Below, one piece after another: positions 1 through 9,243 of a DNA stretch of 64,000 nucleotides. The stretch covers positions 248,001 to 312,000 of the forward strand of contig NZ_OX458333.1 in NCBI RefSeq assembly GCF_949769195.1. Reading direction: 5' to 3'. The notes below the pieces were generated by a model. It ran no database searches, was not told the origin of the DNA, and was given only the letters and a program-made list of their open reading frames with translations. The position numbers were made by a program, and so were the translations under genes. Positions within the stretch are counted from its first letter, which is position 1. Each line of letters opens with the position of its first letter. This DNA is from Methylocaldum szegediense. GTDB lineage: Bacteria; Pseudomonadota; Gammaproteobacteria; Methylococcales; Methylococcaceae.

Positions 1-92
1 CTGCTCCTGAGTCAACATTTCCGCGGCTCAAAAAAGCCGCCATTTTCCCCCAAGGGGTCAAATTTACTTCGGTGTCAGGGGTCATTTTTACA
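1..92. mobile_element. probable end of an IS21-like element (partial)
   Basis: On the minus strand this stretch begins TGTAAAAATGACCCC and shortly after has TAAATTTGACCCC, the kind of subterminal repeated TGACCCC units that flank IS21-family elements. It abruptly ends an open frame that comes from the right (93-298). No transposase is visible because the element would extend beyond the window. The family call rests on terminal style only. Confidence 0.35.
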
Positions 93-298
93 TCGGCGGT
101 GACAGCAAGCCATTCCTCCAACCGGACGACAACCTTGCCCGGCGAGAGCTTACCTTGTTCAAACAGTTGTATCTCCTGTTTTAGCAGGTCATAAATCACC
201 CACCCATATGCTCGTTGCAAAAACAGGTCGTTACCATTCGCTTTGAATCCTTCCCGAGCCCTTGCTAAGGCTTCTGAAAGTCGCCCCGCCTTACGGAA
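93..298 (-). pseudogene. fragment of a helical, TPR-like protein
   Basis: A minus-strand frame stays open from just after a TAA at 299-301 to the putative IS end at 92. It encodes about 69 residues containing KAGRLSEALARAREG and RAYGWVIYDLLK, which reads like an amphipathic helical repeat. It lies directly downstream of the helicase gene on the same strand and was probably the next gene of that operon. It has no usable start codon and is cut by the element at the window edge, so it is treated as a remnant. The family is not certain. Confidence 0.4.
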
Positions 299-321
299 TT
301 AGGAGACTTCCGTTGACCAAT

Positions 322-2224
322 TCACCTGATGACCGTCCCCAAAATTTCGCGTAGCCGTCCGAAAAGACCACCGCTCGCCCCCACGCCACCCACCTCCTCG
401 GCACGAGTCCATTTCGGAGTGCTGTCGTATAGGAAGTCGATGCTCCGATGTTTACCCTCGAACTCGAATACCATGCGCAAGCGATATTGCATCGGCGTTG
501 CCGATAGCAGGCGGATATCCGTACCTCGGAGGGAGTCTTTGATGTAGTCACAAAACGGCCGCAAAAATGGATCCGTTAATTCAACGTCTTTCGCGGGCTC
601 TGATCGCAATATGGCCTCCATGATTTGCAATGCCTCTGAAACGACATTTGAATCTGCCCCGTCACAGGGCCCAGCATCGCAACGCGATACTTTCCACATT
701 TTGTTGTACACATACTCGACGACTGCGATCTTCCCTGCCCGACTCAAAAAATAGCGCTCGCGGAAGTTCAAGTGATCAAGACGATCCACGGAGATGCCAA
801 CAGTCTCCCACGCTTCGCGTAAGCGCACATGATAAGCAAACAACTTCTCTTGCCCGTCACTGAAAGACAGGCGACTCCAATCTTCATCGACGATACAGTC
901 CTCCTGGTTGCTCCGTGATGTTGTCGTCGCTAGATCGTTGCCCCAGACGATGGACGATTTATCGTCAAAACGTGGCGCGTTCACCGTAACCAGACATTGT
1001 TTGGCGCGAGTCACCGCTGTATAGGCCCACCGGAAAAAACCCTCATTCCGCTGCCCTCGCCTGTGGTCAAAGACAACTACCGCAGTATCCCACTCACCAC
1101 CCTGTGCCTTGTGACAGGTCAAGGCATAACCGTATTTCACTTGCAGTGCGTTGAAGTACTCGTCATGCAGGATCGCGAGCTTGAATTCAGACGTTTTCGG
1201 CTTGAGACTAGGGTTACGCTGGCGAAAATCGACGAGCAAAGCCCGTTGCTCCAAGGGTGATAACTCTCGCTTGGGTGAATTCAGGAGATTTTCGAGAATT
1301 TTGCAGTTAAAGATAATCTCGTGACCCATCTCGCGGTAGGCGAAGGAAACTCCACGGAACACCAGATCAACAGGTTCCCCAACTCCCTTGATTCTCACAG
1401 ACCTGTGTTCCGGCTGCTCGGCCACATGCACGACGCTTACGAGATCGCCATTGTATAGACCAGTCATCAAGGAATTCTTGTTGACTAACAATACGTCCCC
1501 AGCCTGCGGTCCTATGCTTTCGTTTCCCCAAAGGCGGCCACGTACTGCCCGGTTCAGATCCAATGCTTGGGCATTGGAGTACGTGATCAAAACGCAGTCG
1601 GATTTCGCTCTAATCGCTTGTTCGGAAAGCTTAACTGCTTCAGTTACCGAAACAGCGCGGATTTCCTCGTCGTTAGGCGATAGATCAAAAGTGTTGAAGG
1701 TCTCGGAAAATATGGCGTTACGCAGCGTCGTTGCCCGACCCAAAATGGCGCTACCTTTCCGCTGACGCATCACTTCGTTTAGCTCGTATTCTTCACATTC
1801 AAGTCCGAACGTTCGCCGAAGGTAGCTTGCGGAAAGTGCCGGCGAGAAAGTCTCACCCACTGGCGGCAACTGAGCGGGATCCCCCACGAATAAAATCTTC
1901 GCACCATGTCTTGCACCCCACTTGGGACATGCAAGCCCCGCATACTCAATTAAGTCTGCAAGAAGGCGTCCCGATCCGAACCGAAAGATGTCACCACTCG
2001 ATTGCTTGTCGCCGATCATCGACGATTCGTCGACGATGAACAGCATCTTCTGAGGACCAGTTTCCTTCAGGGGAAATATCAGGCGTAACCCCGGTTCATT
2101 TGCTGATTCATCTGCCTCGATTATGTCAATGTCAGCTAAGCGATAGATACGTTTGTGGATCGTGTTGGACTCGGCTTTGGTTTTCGTCCCTAAAATGCGA
2201 GCAGCCCTTCCTGTCGGAGCGAGC
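322..2224 (-). pseudogene. ATP-dependent DNA helicase, C-terminal part (split by IS256)
   Basis: This is the larger piece of a RecD/UvrD-like superfamily 1 helicase whose N-terminus lies at 3613-3793. It starts inside the motif PTGRAARILG, followed by TIHKRIY, the Walker B stretch LFIVDESSM, a motif III-like GDPAQLPPVG, and the C-terminal motifs TCHKAQGGEWD and RWAYTAVTRAK. The C-terminal ~150 residues are an uncharacterised extension. All motor motifs are intact in the two halves together, so the gene was broken recently. Removing the IS and one target repeat gives a continuous 691-codon frame. Without excision the piece has no start and should not be translated as a helicase. Confidence 0.9.
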
Positions 2225-3612
2225 GAGTTATGCTCGAAAGTTGTGGATGAGGGATTGAGGTAGGCGGCGTATTCTGGAGGGTCTTCAAGGTCATCCCTTC
2301 CTACAAGAGGAGCGAATACGCCATGAGTGACGATAAGATCATTCCGTTGAAGAATCCAGGGGCACCAGCTCCCGTGGCGGATGCCTTAACGGAGTTGTTA
2401 CGGGAAGGCGCCCAGCGGATGCTGGCGGCGGCGATCGAAGCGGAGGTTGCCGCCTTTCTGGAGCGATTCAAGGACGAGAAAACGGCGGATGGGCGCCAAG
2501 CGGGTGGTGCGGAACGGTCATCTACCGACGCGGTCCATCCAGACCGGTGTGGGTCCTATCGAGGTCAAGGTGCCGCGGGTGCGAGATCGGTCGAAGGCGA
2601 TCCGGTTGACCTCGGCGATTTTGCCGCCGTACCTTCGGCGCCCCCAGAGCCTTGAGGCGTTGTTGCCGTGGTTGTACTTGAAAGGGATCTCGACCGGGGA
2701 TGTTCAGGAGGCGCTGACGGTGCTGTTAGGGCGGGAGGCGCCCGGATTGTCGGCGAGTACGATCAGCCGCTTGAAAAGAGGCGTGGAAGGACGAGCATCA
2801 GCGTTGGTCGCGGCGGGATTTGTCGAACCGGCGTTATGTGTATCTCTGGGTAGATGGCATTCATTTCGGGGTACGGCTGGAGGATGCGGCGCAGTGCATT
2901 CTGGTGGTGATAGGGGCTACGGCGGACGGCAAGAAGGAGTTGCTGGCGTTGGCTGATGGCTATCGGGAGAGCGAACCGTCCTGGCGCGAGGTGCTGTTGG
3001 ATCTCAAAGCCCGGGGTCTCACCCTTGATCCGCACCTGGCCATCGGCGATGGCGCCTTAGGCTTCTGGAAAGCCTTACCGCAGGTGTACGGGACCACCCG
3101 TGGCCAACGCTGTTGGGTCCATAAGACGGCGAATGTGCTCAATAAGCTGCCCAAGAGCCAACAGCCCAAAGCCAAAGCGGCGCTGCACGAGATCTGGATG
3201 GCCGCCACCCGGCAGGAAGCGGAGAACGCGTTCGATCATTTCGTCGAGGTGTATCGGCCCAAGTAGCCCAAGGCGGTGGCCTGCCTGGAAAAGGATCGGG
3301 AGACGCTGTTGGCGTTCTACGATTTTCCGGCGGAGCATTGGATTCACCTGAGGACCACTAATCCAATTGAATCCACCTTTGCCACGGTGAGGCTCAGAAC
3401 CGCTAAAACGCGAGGCTGCGTGTCACGGGGAAGTATTCTCGCGATGGTGTTCATGCTGGTGAAAAGCGCCGAGCGACACTGGCGGAGATTGAATGGAGTT
3501 CCGCGGCTGGCTCAGGTCATTGAGGGAGTCGTGTTCAAGGACGGCGTTCAGGAAGACGCCGAGAAAGTCGCCGCCTGATCAACTCCCCATACACAAAATT
3601 TGACCATTACTC
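2225..3612 (+). mobile_element. IS256-family insertion sequence
   Basis: A 1388-bp element bounded by imperfect inverted repeats: left end GAGTTATGCTCGAAAGTTGT, right end read on the other strand GAGTAATGGTCAAATTTTGT. It is flanked by identical 8-bp direct repeats GAGCGAGC at 2217-2224 and 3613-3620, the duplication length expected for this family. It carries one transposase gene, which is decayed. It sits inside the helicase gene. Confidence 0.9.
2323..3578 (+). pseudogene. IS256-family transposase, frameshifted and with an internal stop
   Basis: The protein would be a mutator-type DDE transposase of about 417 residues. Frame 1 gives the N-terminus (MSDDKIIPLKNPG to about 2500), frame 2 the middle (RNGHLPTRSIQTGVGPIEVK to SASTISRLK), and frame 3 the catalytic part from WKDEHQRW near 2787. 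An in-frame TAG at 3264-3266 then breaks the C-terminus between RPK and PKAV. The acidic residues are visible in YLWVDGIHFG, AIGDGALGFW and TTNPIES. Two frameshifts plus a nonsense codon make this copy inactive, although its ends and target repeats are still sharp. Confidence 0.9.
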
Positions 3613-3793
3613 GAGCGAGCAATGTAAACGGATACTGTTGCTGATCGAGGTCTTGAATCAGTCGCGCAATTAAAGTGGTTTTCCCTGTGCCTGCGCTTCC
3701 TTTGAGAATAAAGCAATGAGCGTGGCTGGAAAGAAAGTTGTGAATACTTCTAACGACAGCTAATTGATCTTTGTTCAGTAATGGCTGACTCAT
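3613..3793 (-). pseudogene. ATP-dependent DNA helicase, N-terminal part (split by IS256)
   Basis: Encodes the first 60 residues of the helicase continued at 322-2224. The Walker A loop GSAGTGKT lies at residues 32-39, preceded by the Q-motif-like NKDQLAVV, and the frame runs to PFTLLA. The next codons belong to the 8-bp target repeat and then the IS. ATG at 3793 (MSQPLLNK) is preferred; a TTG at 3829 would add 12 residues with no better ribosome site. As it stands the frame runs into the IS and stops after about 20 foreign residues. Confidence 0.85.
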
Positions 3794-3954
3794 GCAAGAA
3801 AGCGTAGTCAACCTTTTTTCTATTGCCAAACACCAGTCCTTGGCGAATCGGTGGTGCTTTAGCCAGTCTGTTCACGGCGATTCCAAAACAAATTCCGCCA
3901 ATGATCTTGTGTCCCCGTTGAAACCAAGTTTGCTTCCGATTCCGGTCCACCGTC

Positions 3955-4813
3955 GTGCGCAGGAGAGGTTGTACGACTCATCGCTACACACTGCAAGGAT
4001 TGGATGCCGACCCGATGGCCCGCTATTTTCGAACCCATGCGGCAGGACTGGCTGAAACGGTTGCGCTGATCGCCCCGGATGGCAAGACCTTGTGTGGCCG
4101 TCTCGATCGTTTCGAGGACCGCAAGGCGGCCCAACTCCTGAGCGCCTTCGCTATCGAGGAACAAATCGTGCTGGAACACGTTCTGATCGAAGACGGCAGC
4201 AAGGACCACGAAATCCAGGCAGCTCAGCGACGACTCATCGAAACGTTAGGATTGGTGGGGCGGTTATATACCCTCGATTCCCTCCGTCTGCAAAAAAAAC
4301 GGTTGAAGCTGTCATTGCCACCGGGAGACATCTCTTGGTGCAACTCAAGGGCAATCAGCCCAAACTACGAGTCGCTGTGCGAGAGGTCTGTCGCACGCAG
4401 CCCTCAGTTGAGCAGGCCTATCCGGTTTATCTGGACTGGCGTAATCGGATTGAGCAGCGTGCCGCCCGACTCTGGCCCTTGCCGGCGGGCACTGTAACGG
4501 GACCTTGGCCCATCACTTCAAAGCCGTGGTCGAAGTCCGTTGCCGCGTTGAATGCTTTAACCCCGGCCGTCGGTGTTTCGAGTCGCGCCAACCTCTCGCC
4601 TATTACCTCGTCACCTGTGAAGCTTCGGTGGAAACCGCGGCTATCCGAGGCCATTGGGACATCGAAAACTGTTTGCACCATGTGCTCGATGCCTCGCTGG
4701 GCGAGGATCCCGGCGGCATTCGCAAAAACCCCGGCATCTTCGCCCAACTTCGCCACTACGCCTTAAATCTCTTGCGACACAATGGCAAAACCAATATTCG
4801 CGCCGCGATCTGA
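3955..4813 (+). pseudogene. ISAs1-family transposase, 5'-truncated and frameshifted
   Basis: Three overlapping frames together match an ISAs1 (H-repeat) transposase. Frame 1 has LIAPDGKTLCG, DRFEDRKAAQLLSAFA and KDHEIQAAQRRLIETLGL. Near 4290 it shifts to KKTVEAVIATGRHLLVQLKG and VAVREVCRTQ. Near 4500 it shifts again to TAAIRGHWDIENCLHHVLD and GIRKNPGIFAQLRHYALN. The first third of the usual ~370 residues is missing. It lies just upstream of the helicase start. Clear inverted repeats were not found, so element borders are not given. Confidence 0.8.
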
Positions 4814-4892
4814 CAATGCCATGAACCGCGAACATGTCTTGAGCTATCACGGCATCAAGCATTGAACAGCCCTGGGGATGAGGGGCTGGCGC

Positions 4893-4925
4893 TTTTCAGG
4901 TTTTATCCAATTGCCGGATGTAGGA
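4893..4925 (+). repeat. dispersed repeat, copy 1
   Basis: TTTTCAGGTTTTATCCAATT followed by GCCGGATGTAGGA. Related copies lie at 37330-37360 and 37560-37589, each preceded by a G-rich AGGGxxGGGG-type stretch. All three are in spacers and none is coding. Confidence 0.5.
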
Positions 4926-5038
4926 TCAATGTCTAATTCGAATGCCGAATGAAACGATTCCTTCGATAGATTCAGGCCGAAGCCTAACAAAATCGGGAGT
5001 TTTGTACTTCAATGTCAAGGGTTCGTCAGATCGGAGGC

Positions 5039-5785
5039 TTATGCTTCGGTCTCCGTTTCCTCCACGATCTGCCTTCTTTGCAACCAACGGGCCACGAGCC
5101 ACCAGAGCAAGGCCCAGGCGGCGCCGACCATCCAGCCGGCGGCGACGTCGGAAGGCCAATGGACGCCCAGGTAGACTCGGCTGAAGCCGACCAGAAAGCA
5201 GAGCACGGCCGCCATCGTCAGCACGAACAACTTAGTGCGCCAGTCGGGAAGCATCCGGGCCAATAAAGCGCCGAGGGTCAGATAGGTTGCCGTGGCCAGC
5301 ATCGCATGACCGCTGGGAAAGCTCGCGGTGTAGACATAGGCGCCGTGAGGCACGAGATCGGGGCGGGGACGGTCGAAGCCGATCTTCAGCATGGTATTGA
5401 TCAGCAAGCCGCCGAAGACGGCGACAGCGAATAGGATCAAAGCCCGGTGTTTTCGCTGCAAGGCGAGATAGCCCGTGATTCCCAGCGTTATGAATAGGAT
5501 TACGGCGACGCCGCCCAGGGCGGTGAAATCCCTGAACATTTCCTCGACCCACTTCGGGCCGATAGGATCGGCCGGGTCTGCTGGATTCCGCAAGGCCAGC
5601 AGGATCGCGGTGTCTATGGCGTGAGTCTGACCTTCGACGACCTCGTCGGCAATTTCGAGGAAGCCCCAGACGGCAACCCCGGCCAGAAATATCAGCATCA
5701 GGGTTCGAAACTCGCGGGCAACGGCGGACCCCGCGACGCCTAATAGTGGCCTAAGCGCAAGGACGAATCGATGAGGTACGGACAT
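5039..5785 (-). CDS. PAP2-family membrane phosphatase
   Basis: A 248-residue integral membrane protein of the phosphatidic acid phosphatase 2 superfamily, which dephosphorylates lipid phosphates or undecaprenyl pyrophosphate at the membrane. All three signature motifs are present in order: KIGFDRPRP, SFPSGH and SRVYLGVHWPSD. About six hydrophobic segments surround them. The frame stays open upstream to 6064, but that part is hydrophilic and low in family likeness, so the ATG at 5785 (MSVPHRFVLA) is chosen. It is divergent from the AI-2E permease gene. The exact lipid substrate cannot be read from the sequence. Confidence 0.85.
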   Translation of the reverse strand: MSVPHRFVLALRPLLGVAGSAVAREFRTLMLIFLAGVAVWGFLEIADEVVEGQTHAIDTAILLALRNPADPADPIGPKWVEEMFRDFTALGGVAVILFITLGITGYLALQRKHRALILFAVAVFGGLLINTMLKIGFDRPRPDLVPHGAYVYTASFPSGHAMLATATYLTLGALLARMLPDWRTKLFVLTMAAVLCFLVGFSRVYLGVHWPSDVAAGWMVGAAWALLWWLVARWLQRRQIVEETETEA

Positions 5786-6066
5786 GGCGAACGCTGAAAT
5801 CTCCGATTTTTCTGGTTTTGGACAAGTCCCGAGACTGGCCGGCGCGGCCGGTTGGGATTTTTTCGGCTCTTTGCGTGGTCCTTTTTGAATAGGTCCCCGG
5901 GAAACGCCTTTTATTCGACCGAACCGGCGGGACACCGGCCGGATACCCTCGGCGGTTCGGTCCGGGACCCGCTGTTGTTGCAGGCATTGCAGATGTCTGC
6001 GGCCGTGGTAGAAAGTGGCGCGGTCGAATTCTACGCAGGACCGGAACGGCCGCAAGGGATGCAACT

Positions 6067-7128
6067 ATGAATCAGGAAACCAGCGAGACACCGGGCTCTA
6101 GCGGACTGCTGACCAAGCGGACGCTCATCGTCGCGGTTGCGGGTATGGCCGTCATCGGGCTGCTTCTCGCCGCCTGGCAAGTGTCGCAGATTCTGTTGCT
6201 GGTTTTCGCAAGTATCCTTCTGGCGCTGTTTCTCCGCACTCTGGCCGCGTTCATCACCCGTTATACGCCTCTGTCCATGAACTGGGCACTGACGGTAGTG
6301 ATCCTGGTGCTGCTGAGCCTGTTCGTGCTGATCCTGGCGCTGTACGGACCCACGATCGCCGATGGTTTTTACCAATTGTTTCAGCAACTGCCGGCCGCGC
6401 TGGATCGAATGCGCAGTACGCTCGAGCAGTATCCATGGGGACCAGCGTTGATCGACAGGCTATCGAGGGCAGGCGGCCTTCTCACCGATTCGGAGCAACT
6501 ATCCAAAATCGCCGGGATTTTTTCGACCGCATTCGGCGCCTTGGGGAGTTTTTTCATCGTGATCGTGCTGGGACTTTATTTCGCTTTCGATCCCAAGACC
6601 TATATTGATGGCACGGTTCACCTTTTCCCCAAAGAGCGCCGGGGACAGGTCTGGGAAGCCTTCAACCGAATGGGGAACGCTCTACGGTGGTGGCTGATCG
6701 GCCGGATTGCCGCCATGCTTGCGGTAGGGGTCATGACCGGTGTCGGATTGCTGATATTGGGGGTACCTTTCGCTTTCATCCTCGGTCTCGTGGCCGCTGC
6801 CTTGGACTTCGTGCCTAATATCGGGCCGCTCATCGCGGCCGTGCCGGCGATAATGGTGGCGCTTACCAAAGGCGGTACGACAGTGCTCTATGTCGCCATA
6901 CTCTATTTCGTGGTTCAAACCTTAGAAGGCTATCTGATCACGCCCTTCATTCAACAGAAGGTCATTTCTCTTCCCCCGGCCCTGCTGCTGACCGCGCAAC
7001 TCATCATGGGCGCAAGTTTCGGCATTCTGGGACTCCTGCTCGCGCCGCCGTTGGTGGTGGTCGTCATGGTGCTGGTGCAGATGCTGTATATGAGGGATGT
7101 GCTGGGGGAATCGGTCGATATGGTCTGA
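6067..7128 (+). CDS. AI-2E/PerM-family permease
   Basis: A 353-residue polytopic membrane protein with the AI-2E transporter layout: two N-terminal hydrophobic helices (about residues 18-75), a soluble loop with DRMRSTLEQYPWG, then a C-terminal block of helices with GVPFAFILGLVAAALDFVPN and LTAQLIMGASFGILGLLLAP. Members export small molecules, or in some species act in Na+/H+ exchange; the substrate is not predictable here. The start has AAGGGA nine bases upstream. It appears to be monocistronic, as the next gene is on the other strand. Confidence 0.85.
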   Translation: MNQETSETPGSSGLLTKRTLIVAVAGMAVIGLLLAAWQVSQILLLVFASILLALFLRTLAAFITRYTPLSMNWALTVVILVLLSLFVLILALYGPTIADGFYQLFQQLPAALDRMRSTLEQYPWGPALIDRLSRAGGLLTDSEQLSKIAGIFSTAFGALGSFFIVIVLGLYFAFDPKTYIDGTVHLFPKERRGQVWEAFNRMGNALRWWLIGRIAAMLAVGVMTGVGLLILGVPFAFILGLVAAALDFVPNIGPLIAAVPAIMVALTKGGTTVLYVAILYFVVQTLEGYLITPFIQQKVISLPPALLLTAQLIMGASFGILGLLLAPPLVVVVMVLVQMLYMRDVLGESVDMV

Positions 7129-7240
7129 AAACGGCCGCGGGGGAGATTACGGCAAGGTGATGTAAGGTCCACGTCAGTGGCACGGTTCCGCCTCGCCGAC
7201 CTCAAGGCCGGCGAAGCAGTGCTCGGTTCGCCGTGCTGGC

Positions 7241-8152
7241 TTATATCCGCCAGTTCTCTCGCAGCCTTCGATAAAAGGACAGGTCTCGTTTGACCGCGCC
7301 TCTTACGCCGCAGATGAATCCCGCCAATTGCTGGGCCCGTTCGAGGGCGTCCTTCAGCGGCCAACGCCAAATCAGACCGGTCAGCAGCGCCGCGCTGAAT
7401 GCGTCTCCTGCCCCGACGGTGTCCACGACTTCTATCGATGCGTCGGGCCGCACTCGAGCCGTGTTTCCATCGGCGCAGACGGCGAACGCTCCCGCCTCGC
7501 CTTGTGTTACGACGACGTACTCGGTGCCGCAATGGGCCCGCAAAGCTTCGGCCTGCGCTTCCTGAGGTTTGGCCGACAGGCCGTAAAGATCGGCTATGGA
7601 ATCCAGTTCCTGTGCGTTCAGCTTAATCCAGTTCGCCCGTTCTAACAGCACGCGTAAATCCTCCGCGTTCCACCAAGGCGCACGGAGATTGACGTCGAGA
7701 AAGATCGGGGGACAATAGCGCTTGACCAGATAATCCAGCGCTTGACGTGACACCGGATTTCTCACGGCCAGAGTACCGTGATATAGGATGGTGCCGCCCG
7801 TGGGAAACTCAGGGACATCGTGCGCTTCGATGTAATCGTAAGCTTGCTCGGGTTCGATGCGGAAAACGGGCTCGCCGTTCTCGATTTGCACCCGCACGGC
7901 TCCCGTCGGCCTTTCGCGATCGATCTGGACGCCCCTGTCGTCGAGATCCCAGTCGTGAAGTGCCTTGCGGACCATCCTTCCGCCCTCATCCTCGCCGATG
8001 CGGCTAATCAGCAAGGGCTGTATGCCCAAGCCCCGGAGGTGGCAGGCGACGTTCAGGGGAGCCCCGCCCAGCACGGCGGAGCCGTCGGGAAAATGATCGA
8101 AGAGTAGTTCGCCGAAGAGGACCGGCCTCGTTGATGCTGTGAATTCGGTCAT
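7241..8152 (-). CDS. PfkB-family sugar kinase, probable fructokinase
   Basis: A 303-residue ribokinase-fold kinase that would phosphorylate fructose to fructose 6-phosphate with ATP. It has the N-terminal substrate motif GGAPLNVACHLRGLG and the C-terminal anion-hole and catalytic-base signature DTVGAGDAFSAALLTG. Its place near a sucrose synthase and a sucrose-phosphate synthase-like gene supports fructose as substrate, since SuSy releases or consumes fructose. Palindromes of the type also found before the sucrose genes lie 6-150 bp upstream of the ATG. In known methanotrophs the fructokinase is usually inside the sps-spp operon; here it stands alone. Confidence 0.8.
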   Translation of the reverse strand: MTEFTASTRPVLFGELLFDHFPDGSAVLGGAPLNVACHLRGLGIQPLLISRIGEDEGGRMVRKALHDWDLDDRGVQIDRERPTGAVRVQIENGEPVFRIEPEQAYDYIEAHDVPEFPTGGTILYHGTLAVRNPVSRQALDYLVKRYCPPIFLDVNLRAPWWNAEDLRVLLERANWIKLNAQELDSIADLYGLSAKPQEAQAEALRAHCGTEYVVVTQGEAGAFAVCADGNTARVRPDASIEVVDTVGAGDAFSAALLTGLIWRWPLKDALERAQQLAGFICGVRGAVKRDLSFYRRLRENWRI

Positions 8153-8157
8153 ATCTA

Positions 8158-8187
8158 CTTTGACTTGAAAATAAAATTGAGCTCAAT
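8158..8187 (-). promoter_or_regulatory. putative operator pair before the fructokinase gene
   Basis: Two adjacent boxes sit just upstream of the kinase start: CTTTGACTTGAAAAT (8158-8172, an imperfect version) and the perfect 12-bp palindrome ATTGAGCTCAAT (8176-8187). The second has the core TTGAnnTCAA shared with the sites at 8285, 14595 and 14732. The spacing suits a repressor site overlapping the promoter or leader. That a MarR protein binds is an inference. Confidence 0.45.
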
Positions 8188-8284
8188 GTCTCGTTCCGGG
8201 CGCATGGGCTACCGGTCGAAGTGCTTGAATTCGTAGTTTTACTTATGGGCGTACGATAAATCGGGTTGATACGTTCGTGCAAAC

Positions 8285-8299
8285 ATTTTGAAATCAAAA
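8285..8299. promoter_or_regulatory. putative MarR-type operator upstream of fructokinase
   Basis: ATTTTGAAATCAAAA is a palindrome around TTGAAATCAA. It differs by one base from the reverse complement of the site at 14595-14609 in front of the disaccharide operon. It lies 133 bp upstream of the kinase start in a non-coding spacer (8153-8640) that otherwise holds no gene. Confidence 0.5.
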
Positions 8300-8640
8300 A
8301 AATGGGGAGACGGACAACACGAGCTGTGTCGACGAATGTACTTAGAGCATTTCATCGATATACGAATTGCTGAATCGTCCCGTATGGTGGGTTCGAGTAT
8401 GCCGGCTTATGACGGAACTACGAAAGGGCAGGGGAGGAGTCGTGTGTGGCGACAGAGGTACCCTTTTTAGAAATGGCATGAGCGGTTCGTTCCAGAAGCT
8501 GACGGCAACGCCCGAGCGCCTGACACGCGACGGGTTCGAGCATGACCCTGAAACCAATTCGCTCGCAAAGCAGCGTACAATGGCGCGTGCCGGCGCGCCT
8601 CATTGGCTGCCCGGGTTTAGGTTTGGATGAGAGCTTCGTT

Positions 8641-9180
8641 ATGAACGTATCGAACAGAAAAGCGATTAAAAAGGCGTTGGTTATCGTTTTCGGCGTATTG
8701 CTATCCTGGTTCAGTGCTGCCTGGGCGGAAAGCGATAAGGAAATCCAAGAAAAGGCTCTCAGAGCGCGCGAACAAAATAAGCACGGTGCCATGGATCATT
8801 CGGGCCACGCCAGTCCCGACGCGACAGCGGGCGCGTTTCGGGGCGTCTTTTATGGCTACCTGCCGTGTTCAGAAGAAAAGTGCGCCGGTCTGAAAATGAC
8901 GCTGTCTTTAAATGCCAAGAACAAATATCTTTTGGTCACCCAACCGGCCAAGCCGCAAAACAGAGAGTCTTTCGAAAAAGGAAAATACGAATGGGACGAT
9001 AGCAAAGGTATCCTCGTGTTGACGCCCAACAACGATGCCCCTCAGCGTCGGCTCGCGATTAAGGATGAAGCCACCTTGCTGTATCTGAGCAGCGACGGTA
9101 CGCCGATGCCGGGGGATCAGGACCGGTATCTGCTGCAAAGAAGCGACAAGGCGGGCAATCGGGAAATGCACATCCACTGA
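8641..9180 (+). CDS. NlpE-like envelope (copper-response type) protein
   Basis: A 179-residue exported protein: the signal peptide is about residues 1-30 (KKALVIVFGVLLSWFSAAWA), followed by a short His-containing linker MDHSGH and then an NlpE N-terminal-like beta domain. In that domain FRGVFYGYLPCSEEKCAGLK carries the paired cysteines and KYEWDDSKGILVL and PGDQDRYLLQR the later strands. NlpE proteins sit in the envelope and are linked to copper tolerance and Cpx signalling. There is no lipobox, so this version would be soluble in the periplasm. The frame is open from 8542, but the signal peptide fixes the start at 8641. Confidence 0.75.
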   Translation: MNVSNRKAIKKALVIVFGVLLSWFSAAWAESDKEIQEKALRAREQNKHGAMDHSGHASPDATAGAFRGVFYGYLPCSEEKCAGLKMTLSLNAKNKYLLVTQPAKPQNRESFEKGKYEWDDSKGILVLTPNNDAPQRRLAIKDEATLLYLSSDGTPMPGDQDRYLLQRSDKAGNREMHIH

Positions 9181-9243
9181 GGAAAAAGCTGTTTCGAAAA
9201 TTTGAACGGCAGGTTTCATCGTCGTGAGGGCTATCTCCTTGCC

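Noticed and set aside
5786-6064. N-terminal extension of the PAP2 phosphatase
   Set aside because: The added ~93 residues are Arg/Pro-rich, lack family likeness and would put a hydrophilic block before the first membrane helix.
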